Source: Flavobacteriaceae bacterium UBA1903 (GTDB lineage: Bacteria; Bacteroidota; Bacteroidia; Flavobacteriales; Flavobacteriaceae). Taken from it: DNA of 64,000 nt. The translations under genes were made by a program, and so were the position numbers. The DNA lies in assembly GCA_002337605.1 (NCBI GenBank), contig DDGL01000006.1, positions 1 through 64,000 on the forward strand, read 5' to 3'. Positions 41,168 through 50,611 of this stretch are shown piece by piece (within the stretch, counting starts at the first letter, position 1; every line of letters starts with the position of its first letter). The notes beneath the pieces were generated by a model, which was not told the DNA's origin, did not search any database, and saw only the letters and a program-made list of their open reading frames with translations.

Positions 41168-43718
41168 GCACTTATTTTGTTGGGTATTCCTGCTGCTTTT
41201 TTCAACCCTTTCAGTGGTGTCCCAGACTCCAACTGAAAAATTTTCTCTCCTAAAAATCCTGCGACAGACTGAAAAGTCCTTCGATGTAAAGTTTTCATAC
41301 CTTAGAAAAGACCTCAAAAATATTGAAGTTGCCAAACCTGATGCTTCTTTAAACCTTCAGCAGACCTTACAGGAACTCTCTGTTTCCGGGAATCTCGAGT
41401 TTACACAGGTTAACGATCGTTATATTGCAGTACAGGTTAAGCAGGCTACAAAGATCTCAGTTTGTGGGATCTTAATAGACGCCGAAAGCAGTTACCCTAT
41501 AGCAAATGCCGAGCTTGTTACCACAACTAAAACCACCACCAGTGATAGTGGAGGAAATTTTAACCTGGATGCTATTTCTGAAAATGAAATTATAAGCATT
41601 CTCATCAATGGATTTTTAGCGCGTACCATCAATGCACAGGAGGTAGCACTTCAGAATACGTGCCCGTTTATATATGTATCACAATCGTACACCTATTTAC
41701 CAGAAGTTGTGTTGAGTGATTTTATTACCAAAGGTATCTCCAGAAATGTGGAAGGCGCTACAACGATCTCCAATAAAAATTTTGACATCTTACCAAGCCT
41801 TATTGAACCTGATGTACTACAAATTGCACAAGCGTTACCCGGTATTGACAGTGCCGACGAAACTGCTGCTAACCTTAACGTTCGGGGTGGTACTTCGGAC
41901 GAGTTTTTAATACTTTGGGACGATATTAGAATGTACCAGACAGGGCATTTCTTTGGGCTTATTTCAGCCTTTAACCCTAACCTCACAAAGAATGTTACCA
42001 TATACAAAAATGGAACGAGTCCTCGCTATGGAGAAGGCGTATCTGGAGTTATTGCACTGGAATCCAACAATACGATTCCGGAAAATTTCCAGGGCGGGTT
42101 GGGAATTAACTTAACGAGTGCGAACGGCTATGGAGAGGTTCCGCTTTCTGAAAAGTTTTTACTCACTGTTTCCGGAAGAACATCCATAAACACTGGAATT
42201 GGAAACCCGGTATACAACGAATTTTTCAGTAAAGTTTTTCAAAATACGGTAGTGACCAACCTTCAAAATAACAGCTCCGATGGTGTACGTTCTACAGATG
42301 AAGCCTTCAATTTTTTTGATGTTTCTGTAAAAGCACTATGGAAAATTACACCACGTGACGAAGTGAGTTATCATTTTCTTGCCATAGACAATACATTGCA
42401 ATTTACCGAGCGCTTTATAGGTTCACAAAATTCTTCGGTATTAGAGAGCGAACTGGAGCAACAAAACACTACAAATGGATTTTCATGGCAGCGTACTTGG
42501 GGCGGAAAACTTCCTATTACTTCAAAAGTAGTACTGTACCAAAGTAATTACAGCCGGAGTGAGTTTACAAATAATGTAGACCTTGCCTTATTGGCTTCCA
42601 ACCAGAACAAAGTCACTGAAAAAGGGCTGAAAGCAGATATTTCCTATAAAGTGAATGAACAAATTACGTTCACTGGCGGCTACCAATATACCGATACTGA
42701 AATCGTGGATGCTGCAACAAACAGCAACAGTTCAACTATAGAAACGCAGGAAAACAGCTTATTTTCAAATGCTTTTTTTGCAGGTAGTAATCTTCGTTTT
42801 TTTAATGGAGCAACCACTGTTTCTTCTGGACTTCGGTTTACAGAATATGCTTCTATTTCAGAAAACTTTATAGAGCCTCGCTTTCATATTGACCAAAAAT
42901 TGAATGCCAAATGGCGTGCTACTCTATCTGGTGAACTAAAGCACCAGACTGTATATCAAACCGTAAACATTCGTGACAATTTATTAGGAGTCGAGACCCG
43001 TGATTGGTTGTTAGCAGACTCGGAAGACAACAAAATTCTGAACAGCAAACAATTGGGAGTAGGCTTAAATTACGCCCAGGACAACTGGATTATAGCGACA
43101 GAATTCTTCCTGAAAAATGTAGAAAATATTAATACTGCAAATCTCGGCTTTAGAAATCAGTTGCAAGAGTCCAGTTTTCATGGAGAATACAATGTAAAAG
43201 GAGTCGAAATTTCTGGCAACAAAAAATTAAAGGATGCTAACCTCTGGCTTAGCTACACTTATCAGGACAACACCTATACTTTTCCTGAAGTGCAACCTGA
43301 AACCTTCAGAAACAATCTGGATAGCACTCACTCTATCACCTTAGCAGGAAGTTATGATTATAAGGACTTTAGTTTTTCATTAGGAAATACGTTTAAGTCC
43401 GGATTGCCTTATACCTCGCCTTTAGCCACTAATTCTGTCTCAACCGAAGCTGGAGTTTCAACAATAAATTTTAACAGTCCAAACAATGAAACACTCCCGA
43501 GTTATTTCAGGAGTGATTTTTCAGCGTCGTATAACGTAAAACTGGACGCTACTTTTAGCGGGAAAATAAATCTCGCAGTGCTTAATATTTTCAACAGAAG
43601 CAACTCCCTGAACAGGTATTATATTCTGGAAGATGTGGAAGGTGTTCCCTCCATTCGTAGAGTAGATGAATTCTCTCTTGGGCTAACGCCTAATATTTCG
43701 TTGCAGTTGTTATTTTAA
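41118..43718 (+). CDS. TonB-dependent receptor with STN signalling domain
   Basis: 866 residues. Signal peptide (hydrophobic part about 20-34), STN domain (about 40-105, KFSLLKILRQTEKSFDVKFS), carboxypeptidase-regulatory beta sandwich (about 113-195), plug (ALPGIDSADETAANLNVRGG) and a 22-strand-type barrel ending in an aromatic residue (NISLQLLF). The STN domain is the part that touches FecR in cell-surface signalling. The ligand is unknown; no SusD partner is present. The start is a TTG within the FecR gene, since no later start leaves a signal peptide. Its stop abuts the argS stop with no base between. Confidence 0.92.
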   Translation: MKTKQVSLFHLKTLQNKHLFCWVFLLLFSTLSVVSQTPTEKFSLLKILRQTEKSFDVKFSYLRKDLKNIEVAKPDASLNLQQTLQELSVSGNLEFTQVNDRYIAVQVKQATKISVCGILIDAESSYPIANAELVTTTKTTTSDSGGNFNLDAISENEIISILINGFLARTINAQEVALQNTCPFIYVSQSYTYLPEVVLSDFITKGISRNVEGATTISNKNFDILPSLIEPDVLQIAQALPGIDSADETAANLNVRGGTSDEFLILWDDIRMYQTGHFFGLISAFNPNLTKNVTIYKNGTSPRYGEGVSGVIALESNNTIPENFQGGLGINLTSANGYGEVPLSEKFLLTVSGRTSINTGIGNPVYNEFFSKVFQNTVVTNLQNNSSDGVRSTDEAFNFFDVSVKALWKITPRDEVSYHFLAIDNTLQFTERFIGSQNSSVLESELEQQNTTNGFSWQRTWGGKLPITSKVVLYQSNYSRSEFTNNVDLALLASNQNKVTEKGLKADISYKVNEQITFTGGYQYTDTEIVDAATNSNSSTIETQENSLFSNAFFAGSNLRFFNGATTVSSGLRFTEYASISENFIEPRFHIDQKLNAKWRATLSGELKHQTVYQTVNIRDNLLGVETRDWLLADSEDNKILNSKQLGVGLNYAQDNWIIATEFFLKNVENINTANLGFRNQLQESSFHGEYNVKGVEISGNKKLKDANLWLSYTYQDNTYTFPEVQPETFRNNLDSTHSITLAGSYDYKDFSFSLGNTFKSGLPYTSPLATNSVSTEAGVSTINFNSPNNETLPSYFRSDFSASYNVKLDATFSGKINLAVLNIFNRSNSLNRYYILEDVEGVPSIRRVDEFSLGLTPNISLQLLF

Positions 43719-45494
43719 CTACATCTTATCCGGCACCTGTATTCCGAGTAGAGAAAATGCAGTTTTAATCACCTTCCCAACAGCATCACACAGCGAAACT
43801 CTAAAAGCGATTTCAGAAGTATCTTCAGCTCCAAAAATAGGGACGTTCTGGTAAAACGAATTAAATTCTTTTACTAAGTCGTACGTATAATTTGCCACCA
43901 ATGCAGGACTGTAATTACCAGCTGCCAATTGAATGACCTCTGGAAACTGTTGCAAGATCTTTAGAAGTTCCTTTTCTTTTGGTTGTAATGTAATGTTGAG
44001 TGCCGTTGAAGTCTCTTGTTCTATTTCAGCCTTGCGAAGAATAGACTGAATCCGTGCATAGGTATATTGAATAAACGGCCCCGTATTTCCTTGAAAATCG
44101 ACACTTTCTTCTGGATTGAAGAGGATTCGTTTTTTAGGGTCTACTTTCAGGATATAATATTTTAGAGCCCCTAAACCAATGGTTTTGTACAACTCCGCTT
44201 TCTCTTCTGCTGAAAAATCGTCAATCTTGCCCAATTCTTCTGAAATTTCCTTGGCTGTTGCCGCCATATCGTCTATTAAGTCGTCTGCATCTACAACGGT
44301 TCCTTCCCGACTTTTCATTTTTCCGCTTGGTAAATCTACCATTCCGTAACTTAAATGGTATAAATTTTCAGCCCAGCTAAAACCGAGTTTCTGGAGGATT
44401 AAAAACAACACCTGAAAATGATACTCCTGTTCGTTTCCTACGGTATAGATCATTCCGTTTACATCGGGAAAATCTTTTACACGCTGGATTGCAGTTCCAA
44501 TATCCTGTGTCATATACACAGCAGTTCCATCGCTACGCAATACAATTTTTCTATCCAGGCCTTCTGCGGTTAGGTCGCACCAGACAGAGCCATCAGGGTC
44601 TTTTTCAAACACGCCTTTTTCCAGTCCGGCCTGTATAAAATCTTTTCCCAGCAAATACGTTTCGCTTTCGTAGTAATTTTTGTCAAAGTCAACCCCAATG
44701 TTTTCATAGGTTGCATCAAAGCCCTCGTATACCCAACCGTTCATTTTTTCCCATAGTGCCACAACTTTAGGATCTCCAGCCTCCCATTTACGGAGCATTT
44801 CCTGGGCTTCTACTAAAATAGGAGCTTCTGCTTTGGCCTCTTTTTCTGTAGCTCCCTCTTCAATCAGGTTGCTAATTTCTTTTTTGTATTCCTGGTCGAA
44901 TTTTACGTAATAGTTTCCAACCAACTTGTCACCTTTTAATCCAGAAGACTGTGGTGTTTCTTCGTCTCCGTAGCGTTGCCATGCCAGCATACTCTTACAA
45001 ATATGAATGCCACGGTCGTTAATTATTTGGGTTTTATAGACCTTTTTACCTGAAGCTTTTAGAATTTCAGCAACCGAATAACCCAACAACACATTACGTA
45101 TGTGCCCTAAATGCAAGGGTTTATTTGTGTTTGGAGAGGCGTACTCTACCATCATAGCTTCGTTGGAGGCAGGAACGGTTCCGTAGGTAGAAAAATCCTG
45201 AATAGTCTGGAAAAAATCCAGGTAATAAGCATCGCTTAACACCAGATTTAAAAAGCCTTTGACAACATTAAATTTTGTAACTTCAGGTACATTTTTCACC
45301 AGATAGTCACCAATAGTTTCACCAATTTGAACAGGGTTTCCCTTTACTGAACGCAACATAGAAAATATAACCACGGTTACATCGCCTTCAAAATCCTTAC
45401 GGGTCGCTTGAAATTCTACATGTTCTATAGTGACTCCGTAGGTTTCGGTAACGGCTTTTTTAATGTGTTGTGCTAAATTTTTCTGCAAATTCAT
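43719..45494 (-). CDS. argS: Arginyl-tRNA synthetase
   Basis: Charges tRNA-Arg. The 591 residues show the N-terminal additional domain, the HIGH-type motif PNTNKPLHLGHIRNVLLGYS, the catalytic-domain blocks (VWCDLTAEGLDRKIVLRSDG, YTVGNEQEYHFQVLFLILQK, GMVDLPSGKMKSREGTVV, a KMSKS-like KMKSR) and the C-terminal DALR domain (FIQYTYARIQSILRKAE, VANYTYDLVKEFNSFY). Convergent with the TonB receptor. It has its own -7 box upstream. Confidence 0.97.
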   Translation of the reverse strand: MNLQKNLAQHIKKAVTETYGVTIEHVEFQATRKDFEGDVTVVIFSMLRSVKGNPVQIGETIGDYLVKNVPEVTKFNVVKGFLNLVLSDAYYLDFFQTIQDFSTYGTVPASNEAMMVEYASPNTNKPLHLGHIRNVLLGYSVAEILKASGKKVYKTQIINDRGIHICKSMLAWQRYGDEETPQSSGLKGDKLVGNYYVKFDQEYKKEISNLIEEGATEKEAKAEAPILVEAQEMLRKWEAGDPKVVALWEKMNGWVYEGFDATYENIGVDFDKNYYESETYLLGKDFIQAGLEKGVFEKDPDGSVWCDLTAEGLDRKIVLRSDGTAVYMTQDIGTAIQRVKDFPDVNGMIYTVGNEQEYHFQVLFLILQKLGFSWAENLYHLSYGMVDLPSGKMKSREGTVVDADDLIDDMAATAKEISEELGKIDDFSAEEKAELYKTIGLGALKYYILKVDPKKRILFNPEESVDFQGNTGPFIQYTYARIQSILRKAEIEQETSTALNITLQPKEKELLKILQQFPEVIQLAAGNYSPALVANYTYDLVKEFNSFYQNVPIFGAEDTSEIAFRVSLCDAVGKVIKTAFSLLGIQVPDKM

Positions 45495-45512
45495 GGTGTT
45501 GATTTATGGGTG

Positions 45513-45520
45513 CAAAGATA
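45513..45520 (-). promoter_or_regulatory. -7 box of argS
   Basis: Minus-strand TATCTTTG, full consensus, 18 bp before the ATG. The mRNA leader would be short. Confidence 0.55.
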
Positions 45521-45589
45521 GGTATATTCTAAAATAATGGCGGTATGGATCGGGTTTTCAATAAAAAATCAACAGTATGTTAATCTCAC

Positions 45590-45619
45590 TTGTATAATAG
45601 CATGGTGGTTGTATCTTTC
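45590..45619 (+). promoter_or_regulatory. Promoter of the DUF2652 gene
   Basis: TTG (45590-45592), 19 bp, TATCTTTC (45612-45619): one base off the consensus, normal spacing. It supports ATG 45636 over the earlier ATG at 45537. Confidence 0.55.
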
Positions 45620-45635
45620 AGCAATAAAAATAACT

Positions 45636-46241
45636 ATGAAACCAAGTCCAGCCCTTATTTGCATTCCTGATATTAGCGGTTTTACCGAATTTATGCGCTC
45701 TGTAGATATTGATGTAAGTTCTCAGGTGATTCCTGCATTGCTCAACGAAATCATTTATAGCAACGAGATAGACCTGAAAGTTTCAGAAATTGAAGGCGAT
45801 GCTGTTCTCTTTTTCAAAAAAGGAGAACTTCCCCCCTTTCAGGACTTAGTAGACCAGTGCAAATTATTTTACACTCAGTTTTATGAAAAAATGGAGGGGT
45901 TGCTAAAAAAGTTTAAAGACAAAAATAAAGATATTGACTTCCCGGAAATTTTAGGGCTCAAAATAATCCTTCATTACGGTGCTGAAATTGGTATGGTGCA
46001 AATTGGAAACCACATAAAATTAATGGGAGAAGATGTTATTACTGCACACAGACTCTTAAAAAATAACGTGCCTATAGATGAATATTTACTTGTATCAGAT
46101 TCACTTTTGAATCAGTATAAAGAAAAAGCAGTTGAGCAAAATTTTGACTGGGCAAAGCTCAACTCCAAAGAATTAGAAATAGAACATTTGGGGACTATCA
46201 AGTATCATTATATAAACCTGAAGCCACTAAATGGTCATTAA
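45636..46241 (+). CDS. DUF2652 protein
   Basis: 201 residues starting MKPSPALICIPDISGFTEFM, the N-terminal signature of DUF2652; the family is related by pattern to nucleotide cyclase-like folds (ISGFTEFM...EIEGDAVLFF) but lacks clear cyclase activity. The longer frame from 45537 adds 33 residues with no similarity and overlaps the promoter, so ATG 45636 is chosen. Function unknown. The next gene is 11 bp away and probably cotranscribed. Confidence 0.9.
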   Translation: MKPSPALICIPDISGFTEFMRSVDIDVSSQVIPALLNEIIYSNEIDLKVSEIEGDAVLFFKKGELPPFQDLVDQCKLFYTQFYEKMEGLLKKFKDKNKDIDFPEILGLKIILHYGAEIGMVQIGNHIKLMGEDVITAHRLLKNNVPIDEYLLVSDSLLNQYKEKAVEQNFDWAKLNSKELEIEHLGTIKYHYINLKPLNGH

Positions 46242-46252
46242 AATCCCTAAGA

Positions 46253-46684
46253 ATGCTCGTAAATGTTTCTTACAACAATAAGCAAATAAGCCAGAAGATT
46301 GATGCAGAAGTAGGCAAGCCTTTTCCCCTTTCCACACGAATTAAAATGCGTGGTATAGGGTCTTCAAAGTTAATTATAACGGAAACGAGCGTACAAATAA
46401 GCAACCTGTTACTGCTAGACAACAACCGCAACCAATGTAATATTGAAATGCGCCCCAACGGAATTATTGTAGGATTCAGAAGTTTATTGGAAAGTTATGC
46501 GCTGGTAATTCCGTACTACAGACTAGTGCTCTACAAAGGCAAGTCTGAAGAATACAGCATCTACCGGGACAATTATTTTATAAAAATTGAAGCCAGGTCT
46601 AAAGACAAAGCAACCCACACCTTTATGAATAAAGTCCTGGCAGCAAAAGCAGAAGCTACACCCACCAGACTGGAGGATCTTTAG
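46253..46684 (+). CDS. Protein of unknown function behind the DUF2652 gene
   Basis: 143 residues, no signal or membrane helix. It is beta-rich with IKMRGIGSSKLIITETSVQI, CNIEMRPNGIIVGF and a YYRLVLYKGKSEEYSIYRDN stretch that looks like a PH-type fold; this is by eye only. Its tight spacing to the DUF2652 gene suggests a joint role in the cytosol. I cannot name a family. Confidence 0.75.
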   Translation: MLVNVSYNNKQISQKIDAEVGKPFPLSTRIKMRGIGSSKLIITETSVQISNLLLLDNNRNQCNIEMRPNGIIVGFRSLLESYALVIPYYRLVLYKGKSEEYSIYRDNYFIKIEARSKDKATHTFMNKVLAAKAEATPTRLEDL

Positions 46685-46766
46685 AGTTAAGCAGCTAGGT
46701 ATGAAGCAGGAAGGATTTATGATAAAAAAGTATTGTTCTAAATGATGTATACAACATAAAGCAAAA

Positions 46767-46781
46767 AGAGTGTGCCACTCT
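46767..46781 (-). terminator. Terminator of the 46814 gene
   Basis: Six-bp stem AGAGTG / CACTCT with a TGC loop; on the minus strand it is followed by TTTTT. Confidence 0.6.
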
Positions 46782-46813
46782 AACCTAAAAGCAAAGCGAC
46801 CTCAAGCCTCATC

Positions 46814-47017
46814 TTACCTTTTTCTCATAAACGCGCCAGCTATAAGTGCCAAAACGCCTAATCCAATCATTGCCAGTGTCTGGTTACTCAACCCTTCTTT
46901 CGCTGAAACTTCCAAGGGCCCTACATCCAACACTTCTTGTGGAATAAAAGCGTTGTAGAGTCCAAAGCCAATAAGTACGATACCCACCACAATTAAAACA
47001 GATTTTAATATTTTCAT
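46814..47017 (-). CDS. Small two-helix membrane protein
   Basis: 67 residues: helix about 4-23 (LKSVLIVVGIVLIGFGLYNA), a short outside part with DVGPLEVSAKEG, helix about 45-62 (QTLAMIGLGVLALIAGAFM) and a basic end RKR. It resembles DUF3185-type small membrane proteins, but the match is not certain. It stands alone, with a small terminator behind it. Confidence 0.75.
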   Translation of the reverse strand: MKILKSVLIVVGIVLIGFGLYNAFIPQEVLDVGPLEVSAKEGLSNQTLAMIGLGVLALIAGAFMRKR

Positions 47018-47129
47018 AAAAGCTTATTAAGTTTTATAAAGATACTAAACTTACCTATCCATTTAAAGTTTTTATAAAGTCAACGCTTGTTTAGCAATTG
47101 CTCTGTATCTTTAAACAAATTAACACCCA

Positions 47130-48554
47130 TTGAAAATTTTACTCACCGGAGCCAACGGTTATATTGGCATGCGATTACTCCCCTTACTTTTGGAAGAAGG
47201 ACACGAGGTTGTATGCTCCGTTCGGAATGCCAACCGACTTTCTATATCTGAAGATCTGCGTAAGAAAGTTGAAGTTGTTGAAATCGATTTCCTCGAAGAA
47301 GTACAGCCTGAAAAGCTACCCAAAGATATAGATGTCGCCTATTATCTAATACACTCCATGTCTGCCTCCACAGACGATTTTGATGAAAAGGAGGAGGTTT
47401 CAGCCAAAAGTTTTAATGCATACTTAGAACACACCCAATGTAAGCAAGTAATTTATCTAAGTGGGATTGTAAATGAAACAAGTCTTAGCAAGCATCTTAC
47501 CTCACGAAAAAATGTTGAAGATATTTTAGGGGATGGCGTGACAGACCTTACGGTACTTCGTGCTGCCATTATAGTTGGAAGCGGAAGCGCATCTTTTGAA
47601 ATTATAAGAGACCTCTGTGAAAAACTCCCGTTAATGATTACTCCTAAGTGGGTAAAAACACGTTGTCAACCTATTGCCATTCGGGATGTGTTAACCTATT
47701 TAACCGGTGTCCTGGGAAATGAAGCTGCCTACAACGATAGCTTTGATATTGGAGGACCCGATATTCTATCTTACAAAGAAATGATGCTGGGGTATGGAAA
47801 ATGCCGAAACCTGCATATGACCATCATTGACGTCCCTTTTATGTCACCCAAACTGTCTTCGTACTGGCTCTATTTTGTTACCTCTACCTCGTATAAACTA
47901 GCTTTAAACTTAGTAGACAGTATGCGTGTTGAAGTAATTACTAAAGATACACGTTTACAGGAAATGCTGAACGTATCTCCTGTCTCCTATACTGAAGCCA
48001 TTGATCTGGCTTTTAAAAAGATAAAACAAAATCAGGTAGTGTCCAGTTGGAAAGATAGTATGGTGAGCGGGCGTTTTAGAAGTGATCTGAAAAAATATGT
48101 AGAGGTCCCAGACCAGGGGTGTCTCAAGGATGCCCAAACCATTGAATTAAAAGATCCTGAAAAGGCATTGGAAAACATCTGGAGTATTGGCGGCAAACGT
48201 GGCTGGTATTATGGCAACTGGTTATGGAAAATTCGCGGGTATCTGGACAAGGTCTTTGGCGGGGTAGGCTTACGTCGTGGTCGTACTAATCCCAATAAAA
48301 TTTATGAAGGAGACAGTCTCGATTTCTGGCGTGTAATTCTGGCCGATAAAAAAGAAAAAAGGCTTTTACTTTTTGCTGAAATGCGAGTTCCTGGCGAAGC
48401 GTGGTTAGAGTTTAAAATAGACAAAGACAACATCTTACATCAAACGGCAACATTTAGACCCAGAGGTTTATGGGGAAGACTCTATTGGTATACTATGCTC
48501 CCTTTTCATTATTTTATATTTAATGGAATGATTCACAGAATAGCCAATTCCTGA
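47130..48554 (+). CDS. SDR oxidoreductase with C-terminal DUF2867 domain
   Basis: 474 residues, TTG start (the N-terminus KILLTGANGYIGMRLL fits directly). N-terminal NAD(P)-binding Rossmann fold with TGANGYIG and the YLIHSMSAS and VIYLSGIV segments of atypical short-chain dehydrogenases; the C-terminal part (about 330-470) is DUF2867, with the ending WGRLYWYTMLPFHYFIFNGM. Such two-domain proteins are widespread; the substrate is unknown. A TATCTTTA box at 47106-47113 lies just upstream. Confidence 0.92.
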   Translation: MKILLTGANGYIGMRLLPLLLEEGHEVVCSVRNANRLSISEDLRKKVEVVEIDFLEEVQPEKLPKDIDVAYYLIHSMSASTDDFDEKEEVSAKSFNAYLEHTQCKQVIYLSGIVNETSLSKHLTSRKNVEDILGDGVTDLTVLRAAIIVGSGSASFEIIRDLCEKLPLMITPKWVKTRCQPIAIRDVLTYLTGVLGNEAAYNDSFDIGGPDILSYKEMMLGYGKCRNLHMTIIDVPFMSPKLSSYWLYFVTSTSYKLALNLVDSMRVEVITKDTRLQEMLNVSPVSYTEAIDLAFKKIKQNQVVSSWKDSMVSGRFRSDLKKYVEVPDQGCLKDAQTIELKDPEKALENIWSIGGKRGWYYGNWLWKIRGYLDKVFGGVGLRRGRTNPNKIYEGDSLDFWRVILADKKEKRLLLFAEMRVPGEAWLEFKIDKDNILHQTATFRPRGLWGRLYWYTMLPFHYFIFNGMIHRIANS

Positions 48555-48593
48555 AAATGAAGTCGAAACCGAAAAATATAAACCGGGGTGGTG

Positions 48594-48639
48594 AAATTTT
48601 AAAAATGAATAAATTGCTCAGCAATCATTTTTAAAATTT
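48594..48639. terminator. Long AT-rich inverted repeat behind the SDR gene
   Basis: Perfect 15-bp arms (48594-48608 and 48625-48639) enclosing a second small stem TTGC / GCAA. It lies 39 bp behind the SDR stop between convergent genes and probably ends transcription from either side. Confidence 0.65.
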
Positions 48640-48769
48640 TGGCGGCAATCTTTCAAGGTATACTACACTAACTTTTCACTATTCTATAGTTGCGGGGATG
48701 ATTTTAGAATTGCTATAAAGTTTTGATTTCACCTCTAAGCAACACTGTTTATTCAAGCTACTATAAAAT

Positions 48770-49702
48770 TTACTCTTTTTTCGGAAGAAAAACCTCCGCC
48801 ATCATGCAACGGGCACTTCCACCCCCACAGGTTTCAATGGTAGTAAGGTCACTGCTCAAAATTTTAGTGTGTTTTTGAATAGCTCTTACCTGATCTGGTG
48901 TTAGACTAGATCTGGCAGCCTCACTCATTACCATATAGGTGTGGTCTTTACCTTTTACCTGAAGCATATTTCCTGCAAATTGATGCATTTGCGCTTCAGA
49001 AATAGTGATCACTTCCTTTTTAGACTCTTTTAAGTGTTTAAGCACATTTTTCTTTTCATATTTGTCGTCTATGGTATCTAAACAGATAATGGCAAAATTT
49101 TCAGCAAGCGCCATCATTACATTGGTATGGTAAATAGGCATACGTTGGTTATGCACCGTTTGGTTCGCTGTAAAAACCACGGGATCATATTCGAAATCTT
49201 CGCAAAATTCGATAAACAACCCTTCATCTGCCCTTGGAGATAATGCGCAATAGGCTTTATTGTGCACCCTGTCCAGCAAGAGACTTCCAGTTCCCTCCAA
49301 GAAAAAGCCTTCATCTTCGGCAGGTGTGTAATCCATAAAACCTTCTACATGAAAACCTTCATTCTCCAAACGAGTTATAATTTCTTCTCTTCTTTCACGA
49401 CGTCTGTTTTCAGCGAACATTGGGTACAAACCAACTGTTCCATCGGCATGAAAACTAACCCAATTGTTAGGAAAGATAGAATCTGGTGTATCCATGCTAA
49501 GATCGTCGTGCTCTACAATAACCTGCACACCAACAGCTCTTAATTTGGCTACAAATGCATCAAACTCTTGCTGTGCCTTGGAATTAATATCCAAGGTTTT
49601 AGCTTTAATATCTTCTTGAAAATAATTATTTACAGCAGTTTCCTCATTCATACGGAAGGCTACCGGGCGAATCATTAAAATGGTATTGGTGATTTGTGAC
49701 AT
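48770..49702 (-). CDS. ctlX: CtlX-type citrulline/arginine-deiminase-fold hydrolase
   Basis: 310 residues in the pentein (guanidino-group modifying enzyme) fold. Signs: RPVAFRMNEETAVNNYFQ, PDSIFPNNWVSFH, DEGFFLEGTGSLL, a YHTNVMM histidine, and a C-terminal ETCGGGSARCMMAEVFLP with C292 and C299 near the catalytic cysteine position. This set matches the citrulline-utilisation hydrolase CtlX. It acts in the cytosol on a guanidino or ureido substrate; the precise one is not proved. The arginine-deiminase-like gene lies 3 kb upstream on the same strand. Confidence 0.85.
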   Translation of the reverse strand: MSQITNTILMIRPVAFRMNEETAVNNYFQEDIKAKTLDINSKAQQEFDAFVAKLRAVGVQVIVEHDDLSMDTPDSIFPNNWVSFHADGTVGLYPMFAENRRRERREEIITRLENEGFHVEGFMDYTPAEDEGFFLEGTGSLLLDRVHNKAYCALSPRADEGLFIEFCEDFEYDPVVFTANQTVHNQRMPIYHTNVMMALAENFAIICLDTIDDKYEKKNVLKHLKESKKEVITISEAQMHQFAGNMLQVKGKDHTYMVMSEAARSSLTPDQVRAIQKHTKILSSDLTTIETCGGGSARCMMAEVFLPKKE

Positions 49703-49766
49703 GTAGTTATATTTCAGAAAACAAAATTAAGAAAATAGAGTCTCAATATAACTTCTTGTTGAAGTA

Positions 49767-50579
49767 TTAATCAGAATTTATTTGGTAACTCACTCCCAAT
49801 CCATACGCAGCACCCAGAAACGTATTCCTTCCTTCAAAAATGTATGAAACTGAAACATATGCCCCTAAAGTGGACGAAAACGGCTTGAATAAGGTCCCGC
49901 CAACTTTATGAAAGTCTACTCCAAACTCTCGGAAATTTTGTGGAAATGGTGTCCCACGGTAGTCGATACCTCCAAATGAATGCTGGTAGTCGTAATACAC
50001 ATCGTAATACCAGGTTGATGTCGCTTTTCCTACTTTTAAGGTTGCTGGTAAACTATTTGGAACCTCCTCGAGTTTAAATGAAAAACCGCTCTGAAGTGTG
50101 GCAAACCAAGAAGATTTGCTCATAAAATGCACCATGGCACGTGTTTCAACAATGGTTGCTTGTTGTCCAATATCATTCAGCCCTCCAATAGTATAATCTG
50201 AAAGAGGTGTAGAAAATCCAGCTGCTGTACTAACTTCAAATATACCGGGTTCTGAATTAAACTGAAGAAGCTTGTACTTCAACATAAGAGAAAGGTCCTG
50301 TAAATTGCTTTCAGTAGTACTGGAAATATAGGGAACTGAAAGATTTACATCTAAGTTATCTGTAATTCCGTACGCGGTAAAAAGTGAAACATAATATGTA
50401 CTCCTTTCCAGGTCTAACTTGTTATCGCCAGCAAGATATTTTTTTGAATCTTCAAATCCGCCCCCTAAAACTATAGCACCTTGATGTGTTCCCTGGTAAA
50501 AACCATCGATCTTACCTTGCCCCAGAGCAGGAAAGGCTACAATCATAAAAAACAGGAGTAAAAAAAAGTTATATCGCAT
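49767..50579 (-). CDS. Outer-membrane beta-barrel protein
   Basis: 270 residues with a signal peptide (about 1-20, ending FPALGQG). The mature chain alternates short strands with turn-rich links (AYGITDNLDVNLSVPYISST, LSLMLKYKLLQF, YVSVSYIFEGRNTFLGAAYG) as in outer-membrane barrels of the phenol-degradation meta-pathway or transporter-like type. The function is unknown. It lies 32 bp behind the haloperoxidase-like gene on the same strand and probably shares its transcript. Confidence 0.78.
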   Translation of the reverse strand: MRYNFFLLLFFMIVAFPALGQGKIDGFYQGTHQGAIVLGGGFEDSKKYLAGDNKLDLERSTYYVSLFTAYGITDNLDVNLSVPYISSTTESNLQDLSLMLKYKLLQFNSEPGIFEVSTAAGFSTPLSDYTIGGLNDIGQQATIVETRAMVHFMSKSSWFATLQSGFSFKLEEVPNSLPATLKVGKATSTWYYDVYYDYQHSFGGIDYRGTPFPQNFREFGVDFHKVGGTLFKPFSSTLGAYVSVSYIFEGRNTFLGAAYGLGVSYQINSD

Positions 50580-50611
50580 AGTATAGCTACGTAATAACTA
50601 TGAAGTAAGAT

